The notes under the pieces were generated by a model. It was given only the letters and a program-made list of their open reading frames with translations, did not search any database and was not told the DNA's origin. Source: Acidimicrobiia bacterium (GTDB lineage: Bacteria > Actinomycetota > Acidimicrobiia > Acidimicrobiales > Bin134). From it: a DNA stretch of 64,000 nucleotides. The translations under genes and the position numbers were made by a program. This document shows, piece after piece, positions 8,269-17,713 of the stretch (the stretch's first letter is position 1; each line of letters opens with the position of its first letter). The stretch spans positions 128,320 to 192,319 of the forward strand of contig VYCQ01000023.1 in NCBI GenBank assembly GCA_009843865.1, given 5' to 3'.

Positions 8269-9384
8269 GTGAGTAGGTATGGGGCCGCTTTTTCAGAGCA
8301 CCCCGACTCGGCTAGTGCCGTCGGAGAGGTGATTGGTGAGATTCTAGACGCGGTTGGCCCTGCGCCCGACTTAGTATCTGTGTTTGTAACGTCCTCCCAT
8401 CGCGATAGCAGTGAACAAATCTTGACCGCAATTGGGCAAGCTTTAAACCCTTCTGTGGTGATAGGCGCTACTGCTGTTTCGGTGATTAGCGGATCCATCG
8501 AAATCGAAGAACGACCTGCTATCTCACTATGGGCGGCATCTGAGTGCTCGGTGCAACCAATTCGTTTACAAGCGCGGCAGAGACCTGATGGCTGGTGTAT
8601 AGACGGCCTAGAAGATGAGATCACGGGGACTCTGCTGCTTTTAGCCGACCCATTTAGTTTTTCTTGCGATGTTCTGTTAGCTCAAAACTCGCACTTGAGA
8701 ATTGTGGGCGGTTTAGCCTCGGCTGCGGGGCATCCGGGGGGTAACCGGTTGATGTTGAACAACTCTGTTTATACAGATGGTGCAGTTGGGGTACTCATTG
8801 AATCATCTACTCAGATCAACACGGTTGTTTCTCAGGGTTGTCGACCTATTGGCAGGCCGTTCATCGTCACCAAATCACAAGGCAACATGATCTTTGAGAT
8901 GGGTGGTCGTTCTGCCGTGCAACGATTGCGGGAAACCTTGCTTGAGTTAGATGAGGCTGACCGGACGTTGGTAGGCAAGGGGTTGCATATGGGAATTGTC
9001 GTGAATGAGCACAAATCAGAGTTTGGGCGAGGAGATTTTTTAATTCGCAGCCTGCTTGGTGCTGACGAGAAAGCCGAGGTCTTAGCTGTGGGTGACTCAA
9101 TAGAGGTTGGCACAACCGTGCAGTTTCAAGTACGAGATGCCGCTACCGCAGATGAGGACTTGCGTACACTCATGGCGCAAGCCCGCGGCAGCTCAGCGTT
9201 GCTGTTTACTTGCAATGGGAGGGGAACTCATTTGTTTGTTGAACCAAATCATGATGCCGGTGTGGTCACAGAAACCTTAAATAATGCCTCAATCGCGGGC
9301 ATGTTCTGCGCTGGAGAGATCGGTCCAATTGCCGGTCAGAACTTTCTACACGGATTTACCGCCTCGGTAGTGTTGTTCCCTTGA
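8269..9384 (+). CDS. FIST domain sensor protein
   Basis: The 371-residue protein has a FIST N domain (about residues 25-210; the motif SVVIGATAVSVISG is the typical start) and a FIST C domain (about 215-360, ending in GPIAGQNFLHGFTASVVLF). FIST proteins are thought to sense small ligands such as amino acids and usually accompany signalling proteins. Here it stands alone, with a GTG start, 39 bp after the desaturase. Its TGA overlaps the TTG start of transketolase. I see no histidine kinase or cyclic-di-GMP domain nearby, so its output partner is unknown. Confidence 0.88.
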   Translation: MSRYGAAFSEHPDSASAVGEVIGEILDAVGPAPDLVSVFVTSSHRDSSEQILTAIGQALNPSVVIGATAVSVISGSIEIEERPAISLWAASECSVQPIRLQARQRPDGWCIDGLEDEITGTLLLLADPFSFSCDVLLAQNSHLRIVGGLASAAGHPGGNRLMLNNSVYTDGAVGVLIESSTQINTVVSQGCRPIGRPFIVTKSQGNMIFEMGGRSAVQRLRETLLELDEADRTLVGKGLHMGIVVNEHKSEFGRGDFLIRSLLGADEKAEVLAVGDSIEVGTTVQFQVRDAATADEDLRTLMAQARGSSALLFTCNGRGTHLFVEPNHDAGVVTETLNNASIAGMFCAGEIGPIAGQNFLHGFTASVVLFP

Positions 9385-11420
9385 ATGCTGTGCAACAACC
9401 TCAAAACGTCAACGGAACCCCTTTTGAGATATCCGATCTCAGCAAATCCTCATTTCCTAAAAATCTAGAAGCCCGGGCTATTAATGTGATTCGTGGCTTA
9501 GCCATGGATGCTCCCCATCAGGCTCGTTCTGGCCATCAGGGAACCGCCATGGCAATGGCACCTTTGGCGCATGTGCTTTGGAGCCGTATCTTGCGTTATG
9601 ACGCTGAAGATCCAACCTGGCCTGACAGAGATCGCTTCGTTCTCAGCGCTGGCCACGCTTCTATCTTGTTGTATGCCATGTTGCACTTAACCGGCCACGG
9701 TCTCAGCCTGCAAGATCTACGCAATTTTCGGCAGTGGGACAGCCGCACTCCGGGCCACCCCGAGGCGGACCATACCGTAGGAATAGAGGTAACAACAGGG
9801 CCATTAGGGCAAGGTCTTGCAAATGCGGTAGGTATGGCGGTGGCCGAACGTTGGCTCAGGCACCGATTCGGCATAGAGGTCTGCAATCACCGGGTGTTTG
9901 TATTGTGTAGCGACGGTGACTTCAGCGAGGGTATTAGCCACGAGGCAGCTTCGCTGGCGGGTCATCAAGCTTTAGGCCGCCTGATCTGTATTTACGACGA
10001 TAACCACATCACAATTGACGGTACCACAGAGTTGGCTCTTTCAGATGATGCCAAGAAACGTTTTGAGGCTTACGGCTGGCATGTGGTGGATCTGGGTGAC
10101 AACTCTGAAGAAATAGATGTTATTGAAGCTGGGTTGCATGCTGCTATCGCTAACGACCAAGCCCCTTCTTTGTTGATTTTACGCAGCCACATAGGGTTTC
10201 CTTCTCCAAACTTAACCGACAATCCTGAAGCTCATGGCTATGCCTTGTTTGATGAGGAGATCGCCGCTACCAAAACAATGATGGGCCTGCCAATCAAGGA
10301 ACCCTTTCATGTGCCAACTGAGGTGGCGGAGGCTTATCTGGCCTGTGGTCGCAGCGGTACTAGCCAGCGGATAGCTTGGCAGCAACGAGTAGATGCTCTC
10401 GGCTCAACCCGGCAATTCTACGAAGCTTGTTTGAGGGGTAAAGGACTCTTGGGTTGGCATGATGAGTTGCCGCAGTGGGACCCGCAGGAGTCACTAGCGA
10501 CGCGCAAAGCTTCTTCAGCATGTTTAAATGCGATGTTAGATGTGGTACCAGGTTTAATCACAGGAGGTGCAGACCTTACGGGCAACACTGGCACTAATTT
10601 GATCGACCAAGAACCGCTTAGCCCTTCCTACCCTGCTGGTCGGCAGATTTTTTTTGGTGTTCGCGAACATGCCATGGGCGCGGTTCTTAACGGCGCAGCT
10701 TTGCATGGTGGGGTGGTGCCGGTGGGCGGAACTTTTTTAGTTTTCAGCGACTACATGCGTCCCGCGGTGCGCCTAGCAGCGCTTTCTGGGGCTCACAGTA
10801 TTTTCGTGTGGAGCCATGACTCAGTAGGGGTTGGTGAAGATGGGCCTACTCACCAACCTATTGAGCAGGTTATGTCGTTGCGAGCCATCCCAGGATTGCG
10901 TGTTTTTAGACCTGCTGATGCTAATGAGGTAGTACAAGCTTGGCATTTAGCCATTGATATGCAAGGCCCTAGCGCTATGGTGCTTACTCGCCAAAACGTA
11001 CCTGTGCTAGTCGGCACTGCTAACGGCAATGGTGTTAGTCGAGGTGCTTATGCTTTGAGTGATGTGGCTGATCCTGATGTGATTTTAGTTGGCACTGGGA
11101 GCGAGGTAGCCGTGTGTGTGGAAGCCGCTGAGCGGCTTGGCGCAATAGGTGTTGCTGCCAAGGTGGTGTCCATGCCCTGTTGGGAGCTTTTTGAGGCGCA
11201 AGACGATAGCTATCAAGTTGAAGTACTCAATCCTGGGGTGCCTAGCTTATCTTTGGAGGCTGGGGTTACGCTTGGATGGAGTCGTTGGGTGGACAGTGCT
11301 GTGGGCATTGACCGCTTTGGTGCTTCGGCCTCGGGTGCAACTGTTCTAGACAAATTGGGCATCAATGCCAGCAACCTTGTTAGCAAAGCGCAAGACTTGT
11401 TGACACGATCGCGGGAGTGA
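9381..11420 (+). CDS. tkt: Transketolase
   Basis: This 679-residue thiamine diphosphate enzyme moves two-carbon units between sugar phosphates in the pentose phosphate pathway. The N-terminal domain has the GHPEADHTVGIEVTTGPLGQG region and the ThDP/metal motif GDGDFSEG form (CSDGDFSEGISHEA, about residues 175-190). The pyrimidine domain contains FGVREHAMG with the catalytic glutamate and HDSVGVGEDGPTHQP. Length is normal. The frame begins at a TTG that overlaps the FIST stop codon; a GTG nine bases later is an alternative start. It forms a plausible operon with transaldolase and fbiC. Confidence 0.95.
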   Translation: MNAVQQPQNVNGTPFEISDLSKSSFPKNLEARAINVIRGLAMDAPHQARSGHQGTAMAMAPLAHVLWSRILRYDAEDPTWPDRDRFVLSAGHASILLYAMLHLTGHGLSLQDLRNFRQWDSRTPGHPEADHTVGIEVTTGPLGQGLANAVGMAVAERWLRHRFGIEVCNHRVFVLCSDGDFSEGISHEAASLAGHQALGRLICIYDDNHITIDGTTELALSDDAKKRFEAYGWHVVDLGDNSEEIDVIEAGLHAAIANDQAPSLLILRSHIGFPSPNLTDNPEAHGYALFDEEIAATKTMMGLPIKEPFHVPTEVAEAYLACGRSGTSQRIAWQQRVDALGSTRQFYEACLRGKGLLGWHDELPQWDPQESLATRKASSACLNAMLDVVPGLITGGADLTGNTGTNLIDQEPLSPSYPAGRQIFFGVREHAMGAVLNGAALHGGVVPVGGTFLVFSDYMRPAVRLAALSGAHSIFVWSHDSVGVGEDGPTHQPIEQVMSLRAIPGLRVFRPADANEVVQAWHLAIDMQGPSAMVLTRQNVPVLVGTANGNGVSRGAYALSDVADPDVILVGTGSEVAVCVEAAERLGAIGVAAKVVSMPCWELFEAQDDSYQVEVLNPGVPSLSLEAGVTLGWSRWVDSAVGIDRFGASASGATVLDKLGINASNLVSKAQDLLTRSRE

Positions 11421-11424
11421 GCAG

Positions 11425-12528
11425 ATGGGCAAACTACACGATCTACACGAACACCATGGTCAAAGTCCCTGGCTAGATAACTTGCGACGAGAATGGTTGC
11501 ACGACGGTGAGTTGGTTCGCTGGGTGGATCTTGGAGTGCGAGGGCTTACTTCTAACCCAAGCATCTTTCAAAAGGCTATGACCACTGGCACTGCCTACGA
11601 AGAGCAGTTTTGCAAATTGTTGGCACAAGGATGCAGTGTGGCCGATTCTTACTGGGAAATGGTGTTTACCGACATCAGCGGTGCTTTAGATGTCTTGGAA
11701 CCTGTGCATGTTGACAGCGGGGGTATTGATGGCTATGTCTCGGTGGAGGTTGATCCTAAGTTAGCTCACGATGCAGCTAGCACCTTAGAGGCAGCGCTGA
11801 CCATAAGCGAACGCCTCAATCGCCCTAACTTGTTTGTGAAGATCCCTGGTACCGCTGAAGGGCTATCTGCTATTGAGGCTATGACCGCTCAAGGCCGCAG
11901 CGTGAACGTGACCTTGCTGTTTTCGTTGGAGCGCTACAGCGAGGTTGTTGAGGCCTATCTGCGAGGTCTCGAAGCATGCGTATGCGATCTGTCAGAAGTG
12001 GCTGGCGTGGCATCGTTTTTTATTAGCCGTACTGATACCGCAGTGGATCAGCGTTTAGAAGCAATTGGAACTAGTGAGGCTTTAGCGTTGCGCGGGCAAA
12101 CCGCAGTAGCTCAAGGGCAAGTGGCATACCAGATATTTACTCAGAAGTTCTCAGGGCCTCGTTGGCAAGCGTTAGCTGAGCGCGGAGCACATATGCAACG
12201 ACCGCTTTGGGCTTCTACTTCAACAAAAAATCCCCTTTATCCCGACACTCTTTATGTGGATGAGCTAATTGGGCCGCACACTGTGAACACCCTGCCTGAT
12301 GCCACACTGAAAGCTTTTGTGGATCACGGTAGGTTGGCTCGCACGGTGGATGCCGATCCTGATAGCGCACAGACCATTTTGGATCAGGTTAGCGAAGCAG
12401 GTGTTGATCTAAGTGAGGTGGGACAGTGTTTAGAAGATGAGGGGGTGGCTGCTTTTACAGAGTCCTACGAAGATCTTTTAATGAGCCTTACCGCTACCGC
12501 AGATCGTCTGCGAACAAACCTCGGGTAA
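11425..12528 (+). CDS. tal: Transaldolase
   Basis: The 367-residue enzyme transfers the dihydroxyacetone unit in the non-oxidative pentose phosphate pathway. The Schiff-base lysine lies in NLFVKIPGT (about residue 137), and the region GLTSNPSIFQKAM near the N-terminus and RPLWASTSTKNP near residue 260 are typical of the longer actinobacterial transaldolases. It begins 4 nt after transketolase, and its TAA shares a base with the ATG of fbiC (TAATG), so the three are translationally linked. Confidence 0.95.
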   Translation: MGKLHDLHEHHGQSPWLDNLRREWLHDGELVRWVDLGVRGLTSNPSIFQKAMTTGTAYEEQFCKLLAQGCSVADSYWEMVFTDISGALDVLEPVHVDSGGIDGYVSVEVDPKLAHDAASTLEAALTISERLNRPNLFVKIPGTAEGLSAIEAMTAQGRSVNVTLLFSLERYSEVVEAYLRGLEACVCDLSEVAGVASFFISRTDTAVDQRLEAIGTSEALALRGQTAVAQGQVAYQIFTQKFSGPRWQALAERGAHMQRPLWASTSTKNPLYPDTLYVDELIGPHTVNTLPDATLKAFVDHGRLARTVDADPDSAQTILDQVSEAGVDLSEVGQCLEDEGVAAFTESYEDLLMSLTATADRLRTNLG

Positions 12529-14849
12529 TGGTTGCCACCCGCACTCAACCCACCTTAGACCTAGCCGCTGACGGTTATGATTTTGAGCACAGGAGCCTAG
12601 ATGAACTCTTAGCTGAGGCTTGCATGATACGTCAGCGGGTACACGGCTCACGCATCACCTACTCCCCCAAGGTGTTCATCCCATTGACCATGCTGTGTCG
12701 AGACAAGTGTGGCTACTGCGTCTTTGCCCAACCCCCGGCCCGTTTGCAAGCACCGTTTTTGAGTGAGCATGAAGTGCTGTCCATAGCTCGGGCGGGAGCT
12801 GCTGCTGGCTGTCATGAGGCTTTGTTCACCCTGGGAGAGCGGCCTGAGCTACGCTATTCACTGGCTGCATCTTGGTTACAAGAACATGGCTTTGGGTCTA
12901 CGGTGGAGTATTTGGCCCACATCTGTAAGTTGGTGTTGCAAGAAACTGATCTGTTGCCTCATGTCAATGCTGGCGCACTTTACCCTGAAGAGCTAGCCCT
13001 ATTGCGGTCAGCAGCGGCCTCTGTGGGCATGATGTTGGAGACCACAGCAGACTTGCAGTGTCATCGAAACTCGCCAGATAAAACCCCGCAAAGACGCTTG
13101 TCTACTTTAGAAGCAGCAGGACAGCTAAGCATGCCGTTTACGACGGGCATTTTGGTGGGTATTGGTGAGACCCGAGTGCAACGGATTCAATCCCTGCAAG
13201 CCATCAGCGAATCGCATCAACGTTGGGGCCATGTTCAAGAGGTGATTATTCAAAACTTTTTACCCAAACCCAACACGGCCATGGCTACAGTGGCACCTTG
13301 CGAGCATGAGGAATACTTAGAGGCCATCGCCTTGGCTCGAATTATTTTGCCAGAAGAGGTGCATCTGCAAGCCCCCCCTAACTTGTCGGAAGATTTTGGT
13401 CGGCTGCTAGATGCAGGTATTGATGACTGGGGTGGCATCTCCCCGGTGACCCTTGATTATGTGAACCCTGAGCGGCCCTGGCCTGTTATCGAACGCTTGC
13501 GGGAGGTGACTGAGGCTAAGGGGTTTGTCTTGGCTCCACGGCTTACCATTTATCCCGAATACGCCTTACACCCTGAGCGCTGGTTAGCAGAGCCCTTGCT
13601 GTTTCCTGTATTGGAGCACAGTGATGCTGAAGGATTGGGGCGCGAAGACGATAACGGTTGGTATGCAGGTGTAGATGTTCGACCACCAGATTTGCTTTCT
13701 TGTGACAGGATCTACGCTGGTCACGCCATTGTCAACGGACAAGTAGGTGAGGTTTTACAGGGTGTGAACGCTGGTCAAGAGGTGGGGCTCGAAGAGATAG
13801 TGGCCCTGTTTGGGGCGCGCGGGTCGCATCTCAGAGGTGTGACACAAGTGGCCGATGAACTTCGTAAGCAAGCGGTGGGCAACGACATCACTTGGGTCGC
13901 CAACCGCAACATTAACTACACCAACGTTTGTACTTTTAAGTGCCGTTTTTGTGCTTTTTCTAAGGGTCCTTTGTCTTTGAACTTACGAGGCGATCCATAT
14001 TTGCTGAGCTTAGAAGACATCGCTGCTCGTACCGTTGAAGCTGCTCAAGCAGGTGCCAGCGAAGTGTGCTTGCAGGGGGGCATTCATCCAAACTTTGATG
14101 GCGACTACTACATCCAAGTCACCCGAGCAGTGAAAGCGGCTGTGCCTAAGATTCATGTTCATGGGTTTACTGCTTTAGAGGTAACCGAAGGGGCCAAGCG
14201 ATTGCAAGAGCCTCTCGCTGACTATCTGAAGCGGCTAATGGACGCTGGCCTGCGTTCGCTGCCAGGCACCGCCGCGGAAATATTGGATGACGAAATACGC
14301 CAGATCATGTGCAGCGACAAGATCAGTACTGAAGAGTGGTTAGAAGCTCACCGTACAGCCCACAATTTAGGATTGCGTTCAAATGTGACGATCATGTTCG
14401 GAGCAGTTGAACAACCGCTCCATTGGGCCCGACACCTGTTGAGAACACGACAACTACAAAAAGAAACCGGTGGGTTCACCGAGCTGGTGCCTTTGCCGTT
14501 TGTTCATATGGCCGCTCCTATTTACCTTCAAAAGCGGGCTCGTCGAGGTCCTACTTTTCGCGAAGCTTTGTTGATGCATTCTGTGGGTCGTATTGCTTAT
14601 CACAATTGGATTCCGAACATTCAAGCTTCTTGGGTAAAGCTCGGCTTAGCCGGAGCTGCTCAGATGCTTCAAGCTGGCGCCAATGACTTGGGAGGCACCC
14701 TCATGAACGAGAACATCTCACGAGCTGCTGGCGCTGCACACGGACAAGAGGTCACCCCCGAAGACTTGCAAGAGCTATGTGTTCTTCTCAACAGGCCCTT
14801 GCGTCAACGTAGTACGCTTTATGATGAGGGTTTTCTAGTTACCAAGTAA
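12528..14849 (+). CDS. fbiC: FO synthase FbiC (fused CofG-CofH)
   Basis: FbiC joins tyrosine to the flavin precursor to make FO, the chromophore of cofactor F420. It contains two radical SAM modules: cysteines 57, 61 and 64 (CRDKCGYC) in the CofG half and cysteines 468, 472 and 475 (CTFKCRFC) in the CofH half. The fused arrangement is typical of Actinobacteria, while archaea have separate proteins. At 773 residues it is somewhat shorter than the mycobacterial protein. It implies F420-dependent enzymes in this organism. The start overlaps the stop of transaldolase by one base. Confidence 0.96.
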   Translation: MVATRTQPTLDLAADGYDFEHRSLDELLAEACMIRQRVHGSRITYSPKVFIPLTMLCRDKCGYCVFAQPPARLQAPFLSEHEVLSIARAGAAAGCHEALFTLGERPELRYSLAASWLQEHGFGSTVEYLAHICKLVLQETDLLPHVNAGALYPEELALLRSAAASVGMMLETTADLQCHRNSPDKTPQRRLSTLEAAGQLSMPFTTGILVGIGETRVQRIQSLQAISESHQRWGHVQEVIIQNFLPKPNTAMATVAPCEHEEYLEAIALARIILPEEVHLQAPPNLSEDFGRLLDAGIDDWGGISPVTLDYVNPERPWPVIERLREVTEAKGFVLAPRLTIYPEYALHPERWLAEPLLFPVLEHSDAEGLGREDDNGWYAGVDVRPPDLLSCDRIYAGHAIVNGQVGEVLQGVNAGQEVGLEEIVALFGARGSHLRGVTQVADELRKQAVGNDITWVANRNINYTNVCTFKCRFCAFSKGPLSLNLRGDPYLLSLEDIAARTVEAAQAGASEVCLQGGIHPNFDGDYYIQVTRAVKAAVPKIHVHGFTALEVTEGAKRLQEPLADYLKRLMDAGLRSLPGTAAEILDDEIRQIMCSDKISTEEWLEAHRTAHNLGLRSNVTIMFGAVEQPLHWARHLLRTRQLQKETGGFTELVPLPFVHMAAPIYLQKRARRGPTFREALLMHSVGRIAYHNWIPNIQASWVKLGLAGAAQMLQAGANDLGGTLMNENISRAAGAAHGQEVTPEDLQELCVLLNRPLRQRSTLYDEGFLVTK

Positions 14850-14856
14850 TAGAGAT

Positions 14857-15048
14857 CTATTCCACATTAAGACCATCAAGCAGTGAAACGGCTTTTTCAA
14901 CCGAGCGCCGGACGCGGATCAGCCTCTTTTCTGCTTCAGGGCGTTGGGTAGCACCATCAGCCACGGCATCGCGTAATAATGTCATCATTAGGTCGTCTAT
15001 CTGTTCAGAAACCTGCTCTAGTTGGGTTTTTATCTGTTCTATCCCCAT
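14857..15048 (-). CDS. Small coiled-coil-like hypothetical protein
   Basis: I do not recognise this short product (63 residues from the ATG at 15048; an in-frame upstream ATG at 15078 would overlap the ClC gene start). It is rich in Glu, Gln, Lys, Arg and Leu in a heptad-like pattern, so it is probably a helical protein. It is convergent with fbiC, ending 7 bp after it, and divergent from the chloride channel gene. No clear ribosome binding site was seen, so the call is tentative. Confidence 0.5.
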   Translation of the reverse strand: MGIEQIKTQLEQVSEQIDDLMMTLLRDAVADGATQRPEAEKRLIRVRRSVEKAVSLLDGLNVE

Positions 15049-15072
15049 GAGGTAGTAGGATACAGCGAGAGA

Positions 15073-16785
15073 ATGCAAGCAATTCGAGCAGCTCGAGGGG
15101 CAAGGGTTACAAGATCGGGCGTAGAGTTGCTCGCTTCTTTCCTGCCGCGTCGCATTGTTCCTGCAATGATGTTGTTGTCTGTAGCTATTGGGGCTTTGGT
15201 GGGGCTTTTGGTGGCAGCATTTGAACAGCTAACCGTAGAGGTGTTATTAGAGCACCTGCTTAACGGGCCGCTTTGGTGGCAGACCATAGCTCCAATGGTT
15301 GGGCTGACAACAGCATTAGTGATACTTCGCTATTTGGGTAAGGGGGCTAACTCATCCACCGCAGATGAGTATGTGCGGGCATTTCACGAAAGACACCCTA
15401 AGCTTCCCATTGTTCAACTACCCGCCAAGCTATTAGCAGGCATGGCTACCATCGGCTTTGGTGGATCTATGGGGCTCGAGGGTCCGTCGGTGTATGCCGG
15501 AGCCGCTGTGGGTCACAGCACTCAAAATGTGTTCTCTCGTTGGTTACGTCGCGAAGAAACGAAGATGCTGCTCACAGCAGGTGCTGCTGCTGGTATTGCG
15601 GCGGTGTTCAAAACCCCCGCCACCGGAGTGATCTTTGCTCTCGAAGCCCCCTACCGCGACGATGTCGCTCGTCGTGCTCTATTGCCTGCATTGTTGGCTT
15701 CAGCTGCGGGCTATTTGGTGTATGTAGCCATTTTGGGTACCGATCCCGTGATCGACTTAGGTAGTCACGATACTGACTTGAGTATCATACATTTGGGTGG
15801 AGGTGCCCTTTTGGGTTTGGTGGCTGGTCTCGGGGGAAGGGGTTTTGCGTGGTTGGTGCGCCAAGCTAAAGGACTGGAACAGCGGTACAACTTCACAATA
15901 AGAATCTTGTTAGGTGGTATGATTTTAGCCGGGTTGGTTTTGGTTACCGACGCGCTGTTTGAGGAACCGCTCAGCTTAGGGCCGGGGGTTGAGGCCACTG
16001 AATGGTTGCGAGACGGTGATCACACATTAGGGCTAATCGGGGCTTTATTGGCATTTCGTGTGCTTGCCACGCTCACAACCGTTGGTGCTGGAGGCACGGG
16101 CGGGCTCTTTATCCCTTTGGCAGTGCAGGGGGTTATCGTGGGCAGCCTTGTAGGTCAAACCTTAGATGTGGCCGATATTGGGTTATACCGCACCTTGGGC
16201 TTAGCAGCCTTTTTGGCGGCTGGCTACAGGGCACCCATCACCGCTGTTATGTTCGTGGCGGAAAGTACCGGCACATCAGCTTTTGTTGTACCAGCGTTAA
16301 TTGCCGCAGCGGTTTCACAGCTAGTGGCCGGGCGTAGTTCGGTAACGTCCTATCAGCTTGAAAAACGTGAAGGTTTAGTTGAGCGGCGTTTGGCATTGCC
16401 GCTTACCTCTGCTCTAACTACCGATACGCTTACGGTGCCTTCAGATGCCACCGTAAGTGAGTTGGTTTACATTCATCTGCTTGGTCGACGTCAGCGGGAA
16501 GTGCCTGTAGTAGATAGTGGCATCTACGTGGGCATGTGTGGTTTGGAGGAGATCAGCGGTTTGGAACGAGAGTTGTGGAACGACACTCTGGTTGGCGATA
16601 TGGCCAACGCAAATCTACCCGTAGCACGCCCATCGTGGACATTACGTGATGTCATAACGCAGATGGACACCCACAATACCGACCAACTAGCTGTCACTGA
16701 CGATGAGAATACCTTCATTGGCGTGGTGAGAGATGATGAGATCTTGCGTTTAGACGAAATCTTAGATGAGACCGAAGGTGCTTAA
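15073..16785 (+). CDS. ClC family chloride channel/transporter with C-terminal CBS pair
   Basis: This integral membrane protein moves chloride, probably in exchange for protons. The core has the GSMGLEGPSVYAG motif (the gating glutamate of the GxEGP signature is present) and GTGGLFIP, equivalent to the GxFxP chloride-binding loop. About ten hydrophobic segments precede a cytoplasmic tail of two CBS motifs (from about residue 450), which often bind adenine nucleotides and modulate ClC activity. I choose the ATG at 15073, preceded by GCGAGAGA; the open frame extends 17 codons further upstream without a better start. Confidence 0.92.
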   Translation: MQAIRAARGARVTRSGVELLASFLPRRIVPAMMLLSVAIGALVGLLVAAFEQLTVEVLLEHLLNGPLWWQTIAPMVGLTTALVILRYLGKGANSSTADEYVRAFHERHPKLPIVQLPAKLLAGMATIGFGGSMGLEGPSVYAGAAVGHSTQNVFSRWLRREETKMLLTAGAAAGIAAVFKTPATGVIFALEAPYRDDVARRALLPALLASAAGYLVYVAILGTDPVIDLGSHDTDLSIIHLGGGALLGLVAGLGGRGFAWLVRQAKGLEQRYNFTIRILLGGMILAGLVLVTDALFEEPLSLGPGVEATEWLRDGDHTLGLIGALLAFRVLATLTTVGAGGTGGLFIPLAVQGVIVGSLVGQTLDVADIGLYRTLGLAAFLAAGYRAPITAVMFVAESTGTSAFVVPALIAAAVSQLVAGRSSVTSYQLEKREGLVERRLALPLTSALTTDTLTVPSDATVSELVYIHLLGRRQREVPVVDSGIYVGMCGLEEISGLERELWNDTLVGDMANANLPVARPSWTLRDVITQMDTHNTDQLAVTDDENTFIGVVRDDEILRLDEILDETEGA

Positions 16786-16819
16786 GCTGTCGTTGAATAG
16801 CTGTTTGATACCTACTTGA

Positions 16820-17038
16820 TCAGCTAGGAAACAGGTCGTCAACATCATCAGACTTTGGGGGATCACGATACTCACACCAAGGCTTGGCTCCTGCCTTTAC
16901 TAGGCGGCATTCCTCGCCTGGAATAGCACCACATTCTATACAAGGGTTTTCATTTTCTTGGAATCTGGCATCAAAATCGTCGTTTGTATGTTTCAGCGCG
17001 CGGGCTTCTTCATAGCGACGGTGGCGTCCCTTTTTCAT
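16820..17038 (-). CDS. Small zinc-site (CxxC) protein
   Basis: This 72-residue actinobacterial-type protein has a basic N-terminus (MKKGRHRRYEE) and a probable zinc site made of C-I-E-C, then C-R, then a C near the end, in the pattern CxxCGAxPGxxCR. Such CGAxPG zinc fingers occur in uncharacterised actinobacterial proteins. The acidic C-terminus ends in DDVDDLF. A GGAG ribosome binding site before 17038 favours this start over the upstream ATG at 17098. Function is unknown. It is convergent with the ClC gene. Confidence 0.7.
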   Translation of the reverse strand: MKKGRHRRYEEARALKHTNDDFDARFQENENPCIECGAIPGEECRLVKAGAKPWCEYRDPPKSDDVDDLFPS

Positions 17039-17156
17039 GGGCGGCTCCACAATATCAAGCCGAGAGCAAACTGTACCCGGCAGCAGGGGGACGAACACCC
17101 CCTAGAATCTCATGACGCTTAGTCTACCTAATACGGTAGCTTACAACGCATCTTTA

Positions 17157-17669
17157 CTAGGTATCTAGAACCTTGTGGCGAGCTTGTTCAGCGCTCACCA
17201 AGGGCTGTTCAGTAGACCAGGGAAAGTTGATCCACCGTTCAGTGTGTTTCCACACATAGTCGCATTTTACTAAAGAATGGGGCTTCTCATACAGCACAGC
17301 AGAGCGCACATCGCCCACTCTGTCTACACAATAGTCGTAGACCATTTTCAGGGTGTGGCCGGTGTCGGCCACGTCATCGGCAATGAGGATCTTGGAGTTG
17401 CGATGGTCTACCAAATCCACTGCTGGTGGCAGCATCACCGGCACCGGTAATCGTTCATCAACCCCGGTGTAGTACTCGCAGTTCATCACATAGATGTTCT
17501 TAACTGAAAGGGCATAGCCGAGCGACCCAGCACAGAAAAGACCTCCCCTAGCTATAGACAAGATCATTTCTGGTCGATAGCCGTCAGCAGCAACCGTGGT
17601 GGCTAGTTCTCGAATCGCTAGTCCGTAGGCTGCCCAGTCTAACCATTCTCGTTTGTTAGAAGAGTTCAT
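17157..17669 (-). CDS. Phosphoribosyltransferase (Gpt-like)
   Basis: The 170-residue protein has the type I phosphoribosyltransferase fold. The PRPP-binding motif is ILIADDVADTGHTL (about residues 93-106), and ILSIARGGL near residue 38 is the PPi loop. The overall look is like xanthine/guanine phosphoribosyltransferases or the related predicted PRTases of Actinobacteria, but base specificity cannot be fixed. It follows RNase D on the same strand after a 44-bp gap. A separate clear HPRT is encoded at 58627-59184, so this one may have another substrate. Confidence 0.85.
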   Translation of the reverse strand: MNSSNKREWLDWAAYGLAIRELATTVAADGYRPEMILSIARGGLFCAGSLGYALSVKNIYVMNCEYYTGVDERLPVPVMLPPAVDLVDHRNSKILIADDVADTGHTLKMVYDYCVDRVGDVRSAVLYEKPHSLVKCDYVWKHTERWINFPWSTEQPLVSAEQARHKVLDT

Positions 17670-17713
17670 GTTGTTTCTTTCTGGACTCAGGCTCTTTTAG
17701 CGAACCGTGATTG

